DNA of 37,214 bases from Candidatus Nanoarchaeia archaeon (GTDB taxonomy: Archaea > Nanobdellota > Nanobdellia > Pacearchaeales > GW2011-AR1), in contig JAQUKY010000006.1 in NCBI GenBank assembly GCA_028718805.1, positions 65,927 through 103,140 on the forward strand, in the 5' to 3' direction. Below the pieces are notes generated by a model. The model was given only the letters and a program-made list of their open reading frames with translations. It did no database searches and was not told the DNA's origin. The position numbers were made by a program, and so were the translations under genes. Within the stretch, counting starts at the first letter, position 1. The number at the start of each line of letters is the position of its first letter. Positions 31,240 to 37,214 of the stretch are shown one piece after another.

Positions 31240-32652
31240 ATGACAAGAACAAAAATACTGGCTACATTAGGGCCTTCATCTTATGACAAAACAGATGAAA
31301 TGGTTAAGGCAGGTGCAGATGGATTTAGGATTAATTATTCTCATGTAAAACCAGAAGACTACCCCTTTATAGAGAAACTTGCAAGAGGGATAATGCAAAG
31401 ACATGAAAATGTTTTTTTAGTAGGAGATATACATGGTCCAAAGCTAAGATTAGGTGATTTTGAGAGCAGAAAAATTAAGATAGGAGATATAATATGTCTT
31501 GCTCATTATTCTGAAAGTTCTGGAGATGATATTCCGTTTCAGTATAAGGGATTAGAGAATCATGTTGTGCCTAGGAATAGGCTGCTTATTGATGATGGAA
31601 AAGTTGGATTAAGGGTTAAGGACATAAAGGATAAAAAAATAATCTGCAGGGTTTTATATGGGGATTTAATTGAATCAAGAAAAGGAATAAATATACCTAA
31701 TGTAAGCATCCCTATGAAATATTTGTCTGAAAAAGATGAGAGAGATCTGCAATTTTTAGTTGATAATAATTTTAGTTATGTTTCTGCTTCGTATTCAAGA
31801 ACTGCTGGGGATATAAAACAAGTAAGAAAGTTTACAGGAGATTTAATAAAGATAATAGGAAAACCTGAAAATTATGAGGGAGAAAAGAATTTAATAGAGA
31901 TTATAAAAGTTTGTGATGCTATGATGGTTCCAAGGGGAGATTATGGCATGGAAAGGGGTGTTGAAAATGTGCCTGCTTTTCAAAAAAGATTAATTGAATT
32001 ATGCAATATTGCAGGAATTCCGGTTATAACAGCCACACAAATGCTTGAGTCTCTTATGTATGGCAGAGATGCTAAAAGGCCGGAATCTACTGATATTTTT
32101 AATGCAGTTTTAGACGGGACAGATGTTACAATGCTTTCAGGGGAAACATCGATGGGAAATGATCCTGTGAGAGCTGTTAGAGTAATGGAAAGAATAATAA
32201 GAAAAGCAGAACAATATTTGTACAGCAAAAAAACAGGTGTTGATATTGGAGAGAGAATTAACAGGATGATAAAAGAGAATAATGTTTCAGATAGAACAAG
32301 CAAGAGAGTATATGAAGCCTTAAGATCAGGCATTTATGAGGCAGTAATATCTCCTGCTCATCATGGAACATCCACTAAAAAAATGTCGAGATTCAGAATA
32401 AAACAGCTAATATATGCTTTTTGTGATGATGAAAAAGTCAGAAGATACCTGAATATGTCCCGAGGGGTTATTCCTCTTCCTGTAATTAATGGATACTTTA
32501 GCAGGGACCCTATTAAATTTATTGAGGAATCAATAAGAATTATAAAATCAAAGGGTTATGTTAAGTCAGGAGATAATGTTATAGTAGTTGCTGGAATGGG
32601 AAATTATGCAAAAGGAAATACAAATTTGGTTATGGAAGAGATTGTGAAGTGA
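31240..32652 (+). CDS. pyk: Pyruvate kinase
   Basis: Converts PEP and ADP to pyruvate and ATP. It has TKILATLGPSSYD at the start, FRINYSH, GDIHGPKLRLGDF, IDDGKVGLRV in the B domain, KIIGKPEN in place of the usual KIENxEG, MMVPRGDYGM, VITATQMLESL, RPESTDIFNAVLDGTDVTML with SGETSMGNDPVRAV, and a C-terminal domain with HHGTSTKKMSRF. The A-B-C domain order and 470 aa are normal. Deviations from consensus are PRGDYGMERG for ARGDLGxE and the altered KIE region. Part of the gapN-pyk unit. Confidence 0.9.
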   Translation: MTRTKILATLGPSSYDKTDEMVKAGADGFRINYSHVKPEDYPFIEKLARGIMQRHENVFLVGDIHGPKLRLGDFESRKIKIGDIICLAHYSESSGDDIPFQYKGLENHVVPRNRLLIDDGKVGLRVKDIKDKKIICRVLYGDLIESRKGINIPNVSIPMKYLSEKDERDLQFLVDNNFSYVSASYSRTAGDIKQVRKFTGDLIKIIGKPENYEGEKNLIEIIKVCDAMMVPRGDYGMERGVENVPAFQKRLIELCNIAGIPVITATQMLESLMYGRDAKRPESTDIFNAVLDGTDVTMLSGETSMGNDPVRAVRVMERIIRKAEQYLYSKKTGVDIGERINRMIKENNVSDRTSKRVYEALRSGIYEAVISPAHHGTSTKKMSRFRIKQLIYAFCDDEKVRRYLNMSRGVIPLPVINGYFSRDPIKFIEESIRIIKSKGYVKSGDNVIVVAGMGNYAKGNTNLVMEEIVK

Positions 32653-32709
32653 ATTAGTTTTTTGTAGTCCCTAAGAAAGATTTATAAAGATATCTTACTC
32701 ACTACATTT

Positions 32710-34944
32710 ATGTATATTATAAAAAAGAAAATTTCTGGCAAAGATTATTATTATCTAAGAAAAGCTGTTAGAAAAGGGAAAAAAGTCAGAAGCGAGTTTG
32801 TTGCTTATTTGGGGAAGAATTTAAAAGAGGCTGAAGAAAAGGCAAAAGAAATAACTGAGAAAAGTAAGTTACCTATCTCTCAGAAGGGAGATAAAGAAAA
32901 TGAATTAAAAAAAGGTGTTAAAATAACTTATTTTGTTCATGGGACAACTATTGATAATGAAAAAGGCAAGGCAACTGGTCAGGCTGATGGAGAATTAGCT
33001 GAGATTGGTAAGAGACAATCAATTGAATTAATAAAACATGTAAAAAATAAAAAGTTTGATGTGGTGCTTACTTCTGATTTAAAAAGAGCTGTTGATTCTG
33101 CAGATCTTACTTTTAAGGATTTTGGAATTAATATAATAAAAGATAGAAGATTAAGGGAGTGTAATTATGGAGATTTAAATCAAGCAGATGAAGAGAAAGT
33201 AGTTTATTTGGATCATATAGACAAACCATTTCCTAATGGAGAAAGTCTGATTGATGTTGAGAAAAGAATTAAATCTTTTTTAGAAGATTTGCAAAAAAGT
33301 TATATTGGAAAGAATATAGCAGTAGTTGCTCATAAAGCTCCCCAGTTAGCTTTAGATGTTTTGTTAGAAAATAAAACTTGGGAAAACGCAATAAAAGAAG
33401 ATTGGAGATTAAAAAAAACATGGCAACCTGGTTGGGAATATTTTATAAAGCCTGGAAATCAGGTTAAGACAATGGAGAATAAACAATTAACAATAGATGA
33501 ATTAGCAAACTTCTGCAAGGAGAAGGGATTTGTGTTTAGAAGTTCAGATATTTATGGGGGCATGGCTGGTTTCTGGGATTTTGGGCCATTAGGAGTTGAA
33601 TTATTTAATAATATAAAGAAAAACTGGTGGGATTTTTTTGTTAAATCAAGAGAGAACATGGTTGGTATGGAAGCAAGTATAATAAGCAACCCTAAAGTTT
33701 GGGAAGCAAGCGGACATGTTGCAAATTTCAATGATATTTCTGTCAAATGCAAGAGATGCAAGAAAAGCAGCAAGATTGATGAAAAGGATTTAGGAAAATT
33801 AAAGTGTGAGTGTGGGGGAGAATATGAAAATATGGGCAAGTTTAACCTTATGTTCAAGACAAGGGTCGGAACAATAGATGCAGAAGATGCATATTTAAGA
33901 GGAGAAACTGCCCAGGGAATGTTTACTGATTTTAAATTAGTACAACAGACTTCAAGAATGCAACTACCTTTTGGAATTGCACAGATAGGAAGATGCTTTA
34001 GAAATGAGATTGCGCCAAGAGATTTCTTGTTTAGAAGCAGAGAGTTTCACATCGGAGAATTTGAATTTTTTATTAACCCTGAAGAAACAAGATGTGAGTT
34101 ATTAACAGATATTCATAAAGAAGTAAAAGTAAGATTATTAGACGCAGAAACACAGAAAAAAGGAAAAGAAGAGCTAAGAGAAACAAGCATTGGAAATATG
34201 ATCAAGGAAAAAAGATTAGATGAGTGGCATGCTTTTTGGCTGGCTGAACAGGTTTTGTGGTTTAATAGTATAGGTTTATTAGAAATAAAAATAAGAGAGC
34301 ATACTAAAGATGAATTAAGCCATTATTCCTCTGCAACCTTTGATATTGACTATGAATATGTTTTTGGAAGCAAAGAAATTGCCGGAATTGCAAACAGAGG
34401 ACAGTATGATTTAAAACAGCATGAAAAATTCAGCAGGCAGTCAATGGAAATTTTTGATGAAAAGTATAAGAAAAAGGTTATTCCAAGAGTTATTGAACCT
34501 ACTTTTGGAATTGAAAGAGTATTCTTGGCTATTTTGACTAAAGCTTATAACTATGATGCAAATAGGGATTATGTTGTTTTAAAAATCCCTGCTAAACTGG
34601 CTCCAATCCAGGCAGCTGTTTTTCCAATTGTAAAACAACTAGAATATATTGAAATAGCAGAAAATATAGTTATTGATTTGAGAAAAGAATTTAATGCTGT
34701 TTATGACAAATCAGGAAGTGTTGGGAGAAGATATGCGAGAAACGATGAGATTGGTACTCCTTATTGTATAACCATTGACGAGGAAAGTTTAAAGAAAAAA
34801 GATTGTACTATCAGGGACAGGGATACGACCAAGCAGATAAGAGTTAAAGTTTCTGATTTAAAAGAAATTTTAAAAAAATTGGTTAATAATGAGATTGAAT
34901 TTGAAAAAGCAGGGAAGTTAGTTAAGACAAGAGTGAAAGAATAG
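32710..34944 (+). CDS. glyS: Fusion: histidine phosphatase-like domain + glycyl-tRNA synthetase
   Basis: Residues 255-744 are class II GlyRS, which charges tRNA-Gly: GGMAGFWDFGPLGVELFNNI, zinc-like CKRCKKSSK and KCECGG, motif 2 FRNEIAPRDFLFRSREFH, motif 3 FGIERVFLAIL, and the anticodon-binding domain (APIQAAVFPIV, GRRYARNDEIGTPY). Before it, residues 1-50 form a basic module (GKDYYYLRKAVRKGKK), then residues 71-245 are a histidine phosphatase domain with H77 in FVHGTT, R126, E150 in RLRECNYGD and H208 in VVAHKA. V76 replaces the usual R of RHG. The reading frame is unbroken; an in-frame ATG at 33472 could start a free GlyRS. A GATTTATAAAG box places transcription start near 32710, supporting the long form. 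Confidence 0.88.
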   Translation: MYIIKKKISGKDYYYLRKAVRKGKKVRSEFVAYLGKNLKEAEEKAKEITEKSKLPISQKGDKENELKKGVKITYFVHGTTIDNEKGKATGQADGELAEIGKRQSIELIKHVKNKKFDVVLTSDLKRAVDSADLTFKDFGINIIKDRRLRECNYGDLNQADEEKVVYLDHIDKPFPNGESLIDVEKRIKSFLEDLQKSYIGKNIAVVAHKAPQLALDVLLENKTWENAIKEDWRLKKTWQPGWEYFIKPGNQVKTMENKQLTIDELANFCKEKGFVFRSSDIYGGMAGFWDFGPLGVELFNNIKKNWWDFFVKSRENMVGMEASIISNPKVWEASGHVANFNDISVKCKRCKKSSKIDEKDLGKLKCECGGEYENMGKFNLMFKTRVGTIDAEDAYLRGETAQGMFTDFKLVQQTSRMQLPFGIAQIGRCFRNEIAPRDFLFRSREFHIGEFEFFINPEETRCELLTDIHKEVKVRLLDAETQKKGKEELRETSIGNMIKEKRLDEWHAFWLAEQVLWFNSIGLLEIKIREHTKDELSHYSSATFDIDYEYVFGSKEIAGIANRGQYDLKQHEKFSRQSMEIFDEKYKKKVIPRVIEPTFGIERVFLAILTKAYNYDANRDYVVLKIPAKLAPIQAAVFPIVKQLEYIEIAENIVIDLRKEFNAVYDKSGSVGRRYARNDEIGTPYCITIDEESLKKKDCTIRDRDTTKQIRVKVSDLKEILKKLVNNEIEFEKAGKLVKTRVKE

Positions 34945-34991
34945 ATAACTTTTTAGGAAAAATATATTAACCTGCCCTCTGTTATTTTTCT

Positions 34992-35540
34992 ATGGAAAGA
35001 AAACATAAGATATTCTGGGTTATTTTTATCTTGATAATTATTCCATTAATAATATTTGTTAGTATTTATTCTACTCAGGTCAGGAGTTTTATTCAAAAGA
35101 ACATAAGTATTTATGGCTATCCTGCTGTTCTTATCTTTTCCATTCTTGCTAACTCTTTTGATCAACCAATAGGCCCAGATGCAATAGCAGTTGTTGGACT
35201 TTTATTTGGATTGGATGTTTTATACTTGTTTATTTTTGCTGTTATTGGAACCTGGATTATGGACCTAACTAGTTTTTATATTGGAAGAAAGGTTTTTTCA
35301 GGAAAAATTAAGGCTGCCTGCTCAACTAAAAAACATGCACAACATTGTAAATTATTTTTTAAATATGGAAGATTTGCATTGCTGATTGGGGCCTTAACCC
35401 CTGTTCCGGAGGTTTTTATGATATGGCTTTCTGGTGCTTTTGGCATGAAATTAAGAGATTTTTTTATATATGGTATGCTGGCTAAGGCATTCAGAATCGG
35501 GTTTGTGCTTTTAATTGCTGCTGGAATTTTATCCCTTTGA
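34992..35540 (+). CDS. VTT/DedA-family membrane protein
   Basis: 182 aa with four to five hydrophobic helices. The VTT (SNARE-associated Golgi/DedA) signatures are SFDQPIGPDAIAVVGLLFGL, the reentrant-loop like LTSFYIGRKVFSGK, KYGRFALLIGALTPVPE and a terminal FRIGFVLLIAAGI helix. DedA/VTT proteins act as lipid or small-molecule transporters or scramblases. It is 47 nt after glyS on the same strand. Confidence 0.82.
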   Translation: MERKHKIFWVIFILIIIPLIIFVSIYSTQVRSFIQKNISIYGYPAVLIFSILANSFDQPIGPDAIAVVGLLFGLDVLYLFIFAVIGTWIMDLTSFYIGRKVFSGKIKAACSTKKHAQHCKLFFKYGRFALLIGALTPVPEVFMIWLSGAFGMKLRDFFIYGMLAKAFRIGFVLLIAAGILSL

Positions 35541-35556
35541 TTATTACTTATAAATA

Positions 35557-35627
35557 TGGACCCAGTGAGAATTGAACTCACATTTCTCGACTGCCAGCCG
35601 AGCGTTTTACCACTAAACTATGGGCCC
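35557..35627 (-). tRNA. tRNA-Ala (anticodon GGC)
   Basis: Minus-strand cloverleaf. Acceptor GGGCCCA pairs with TGGGTCC, giving the G3·U70 pair that marks alanine tRNA. The anticodon stem CTCGG/TCGAG encloses CTGGCAG, giving GGC. The T arm has AGTTCAATTCT. Discriminator A73, no intron, no encoded CCA. Confidence 0.96.
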
Positions 35628-35685
35628 TTTATACTTTTATTACAATAACAATAATATTTAAAAATGTTGAGAGATAAGTTTAATT

Positions 35686-35859
35686 ATGATTAGAGAAGAT
35701 ACACTTGAAGAGAAGTCAACAGAAACGCCAACAAAAAAGGATGAAGAACATTGGAAACATTTTAAGAATTTAAAATGGGGGGGAGATATAGACTGGGTTG
35801 ATTATTCTTTAGAAGTTCCAAATAAATCAAAAGGGATAACTTATAGAGATCTTCCTTAA
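35686..35859 (+). CDS. Small hypothetical protein, 57 aa
   Basis: The frame runs from ATG at 35686 (MIREDTLEEKSTETPTKKDE) to the stop at 35857-35859, 8 nt before the HIT gene. It is charged, with a tryptophan-rich middle (HWKHFKNLKWGGDIDWVDY). A TATTTAAAAA box lies about 25-30 nt upstream of the ATG. No family recognised. The tight spacing to the HIT gene suggests one transcript. Confidence 0.55.
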   Translation: MIREDTLEEKSTETPTKKDEEHWKHFKNLKWGGDIDWVDYSLEVPNKSKGITYRDLP

Positions 35860-35867
35860 TAATTAAA

Positions 35868-36278
35868 ATGACAAAAGAAGATTGCATATTCTGCAAGATT
35901 GTAAAAGGAGAGATTCCTGCAAATAAAATTTATGAAGATAAAGAAGTTATTGCCTTTTTAGATGCTTTTCCCTTTTTAAGAGGACAGACATTAGTTATTC
36001 CTAAAAAACATATTGCTCCTTGGTTATTTGATGTTGAGGATAAGACTTACACAAAATTGATGTTATATGTAAAAAAAGTTGTTAGGGCTGTCGAAAAAGC
36101 AATGAAGCCCTTTAAAACAGGAATTATTGTTGAGGGAATAGAGTTGGAGCATGTTCACATTAAAGTCTTTCCATTTCCTGAAACAGGACTTTTAGGTTAT
36201 CCTAAAAAATTAGACCCGCTTCCTTCCAAAGAAGAAATGCATGAAATTGCCGAAAAAATTAAGAGAGAGCTATCTTAA
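35868..36278 (+). CDS. HIT-family nucleotide hydrolase/transferase
   Basis: Histidine-triad protein of 136 aa. DCIFCKIVKGEIPANKIYED (two Cys of a structural site) and VIPKKHIAPWLFD fit the HINT/Ap4A hydrolase family. The triad reads EHVHIKVFP: H95 and H97 are kept (H97 is the nucleophile), but the third His is K99. Its activity may therefore be altered. The C-terminal part (LDPLPSKEEMHEIAEKI) is helical and typical. Confidence 0.82.
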   Translation: MTKEDCIFCKIVKGEIPANKIYEDKEVIAFLDAFPFLRGQTLVIPKKHIAPWLFDVEDKTYTKLMLYVKKVVRAVEKAMKPFKTGIIVEGIELEHVHIKVFPFPETGLLGYPKKLDPLPSKEEMHEIAEKIKRELS

Positions 36279-36287
36279 TTAAGAAAA

Positions 36288-37013
36288 TCAGAAGTAAAAA
36301 CTCCCATATCCAACAACAGCTTCTTTGTCTCCTGTAACATCACCTGAATTTTTGTAAACTATTAAATGAGGCTTTGTCTTCTTTATTTTGCATAGGCAGA
36401 ATAAAATCAATAAAGGATAAATCCCACAGGCATCTATTTCCTTTATCCTGTTAAAATCAAGGCTTTCAATTATGTGTATTGTATTTTTATCTTTTTTAAC
36501 TGCTTCATCATAAGAAAAAAAATGGCTTAAATCTGTTGAAAATATGTAAACAGCTGGAATTTTTGAGATTTTCTTAGCAATTTCATTTGCTTTTTCTAGA
36601 TTAATTTCTCCTACCATTAAAGGCATAATCTCCTGAAAGTTAAGTTTTTGCAAGAAAGGCAGCTGATTTTTTATTGAATGTTCGTGATAAATATCTGCAT
36701 GAAGAAAACCTTTATTAAAAATTTTTGTCTTATTTAAAGGAGTTTCCCAGTATTCTCTGTTAGAAGTAATTGCATCATTTAAATAATTATAGTGAGACGG
36801 GCCTATAATAATTGCTTTTTTTATTCTCTTGTTTTTTAACAATGAAAAAGCCTTTCCTGCAACTGCCCCTGAATATTCATATCCTGCATGAGGGACTATC
36901 AAACCATTAATTTTTTTGTTTATTTTTATGTTTGATTTTAAGTACTTAGTTAAAACAGAATCTAACTCCTGTTTATGCTCTGGATACCAGGTTCCCATAA
37001 GATATATAATCAT
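36288..37013 (-). CDS. MEMO1/AMMECR-associated protein family (MEMO-like)
   Basis: MEMO-family protein, a fold related to class III dioxygenases. Motifs are GTWYP, VPHAGYEYSGAVAGKAF (H42), GPSHYNYL, EHSIKNQLPFLQ, STDLSHF, DACGIYP and SGDVTGDKEAVVGYGSFYF, in family order. In many archaea it sits with an AMMECR1 domain protein and a radical SAM protein; neither is in this window. The ATG at 37013 is preferred because TTTTATATAAA lies about 30-40 nt upstream and the N-terminal strand fits the family; M6 (36998) is a shorter alternative. Confidence 0.9.
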   Translation of the reverse strand: MIIYLMGTWYPEHKQELDSVLTKYLKSNIKINKKINGLIVPHAGYEYSGAVAGKAFSLLKNKRIKKAIIIGPSHYNYLNDAITSNREYWETPLNKTKIFNKGFLHADIYHEHSIKNQLPFLQKLNFQEIMPLMVGEINLEKANEIAKKISKIPAVYIFSTDLSHFFSYDEAVKKDKNTIHIIESLDFNRIKEIDACGIYPLLILFCLCKIKKTKPHLIVYKNSGDVTGDKEAVVGYGSFYF

Positions 37014-37092
37014 TTATAATATAAATTCTTATTGGTTTTTGGTTTTTATATAAAATTTAAAATAGTAAGTTATTTATTATAAATCAGTTTAG

Positions 37093-37165
37093 GACGAGCC
37101 CTTGAAAGAAACCCTGCGGGATTTTAATCCCGAGATTGAATTTCAAATGTGAAGGGGCGAGTCAG
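37093..37165 (+). ncRNA. Candidate structured RNA with kink-turn-like base
   Basis: About 70 nt with strong base-pairing. The outer stem GAC (37093-37095)/GTC (37161-37163) is followed by GA/GA tandem mismatches (37096-37097 with 37159-37160), then GCCC (37098-37101)/GGGC (37155-37158), TTGAAA (37102-37107)/TTTCAA (37141-37146), and a terminal hairpin CGGGAT-TTTA-ATCCCG (37117-37132). The tandem G·A next to the stem is the hallmark of a kink-turn (L7Ae-binding site). An AT-rich TATA-like region lies at about 37071-37083. It is not a tRNA. An H/ACA-like guide is possible, but the ACA box after the stem is unclear. Confidence 0.45.
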
Positions 37166-37199
37166 CAGTAGTTATTTATTTCTAGAAAAATATTTAGCA

Positions 37200-37214
37200 G
37201 TGAGCTTAGCTCAG
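37200..37214 (+). tRNA. Possible 5' end of a tRNA, cut by the window
   Basis: The last 15 nt, GTGAGCTTAGCTCAG, have the layout of tRNA positions 1-15: seven acceptor bases, TA at 8-9, GCTC, AG. Nothing downstream is available to test this. Confidence 0.35.

Noticed and set aside
37093..37165. The structured RNA as a tRNA
   Set aside because: The central hairpin has a four-base loop, there is no T arm (GGTTCRANNCC), and the acceptor-like stem is broken by G·A mismatches.

Overview
The window looks like a chromosome segment of an uncultured DPANN archaeon, most like Pacearchaeota or Woesearchaeota. That placement is my judgement from protein style; no database was searched. The archaeal evidence is direct. 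It has TFIIB (tfb), ribosomal proteins eS1, eL42 and eS8, an Sm-like protein, a GINS subunit, archaeal SRP54 and FtsY, and tRNAs without an encoded CCA. One tRNA has a bulge-helix-bulge intron, and many genes start about 25 nt after a TATA box, suggesting leaderless mRNAs. The DNA is very AT-rich and genes alternate strands in short units.

Layout. 1-8.5 kb is housekeeping: SRP54 (cut by the window edge), FtsY, a phosphoglycerate-mutase-like phosphatase, a PurM-like protein, a DEDDh exonuclease overlapping a GINS gene, Ndk, eS1 and eL42, plus tRNA-Thr and tRNA-Val. 8.5-17 kb is a secreted-protein block: a tiny ribbon-helix-helix-like gene behind a large palindrome, a 627-aa pilin-signal protein, a 1962-aa secreted protein and a small protein resembling a ribosome hibernation factor. 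17-21.6 kb returns to information processing: two Nudix proteins, tRNA-Leu, TFB, eS8, Lsm and RNase Z. 21.7-28.3 kb is a second secreted block. It holds a membrane-anchored protein, another tiny ribbon-helix-helix-like gene, and a 1754-aa surface protein with two LamG-like domains, a PHP phosphoesterase-like domain, an FnIII domain and a C-terminal anchor. A decayed IS200/IS605 tnpB end follows. 28.3-37.2 kb has tRNA-Arg (with intron), tRNA-Cys and tRNA-Ala, lower glycolysis (GapN, pyruvate kinase), a glycyl-tRNA synthetase fused to a histidine-phosphatase domain, a VTT/DedA membrane protein, a HIT protein, a MEMO-family protein and a candidate structured RNA.

The most interesting signals are these. 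(1) Two independent modules share the order inverted repeat, TATA box, tiny ribbon-helix-helix-like gene, giant secreted-protein gene. (2) A dispersed intergenic element of about 40-50 nt with a conserved CAAAGC core occurs in eight copies, seven pointing at the start of the next gene or tRNA. (3) A histidine phosphatase domain is fused to GlyRS. (4) An almost identical leader of about 40 nt precedes two unrelated small genes. GapN, the phosphoglycerate-mutase-like protein and pyruvate kinase would together cover three steps of lower glycolysis, with GapN bypassing the ATP-yielding step.
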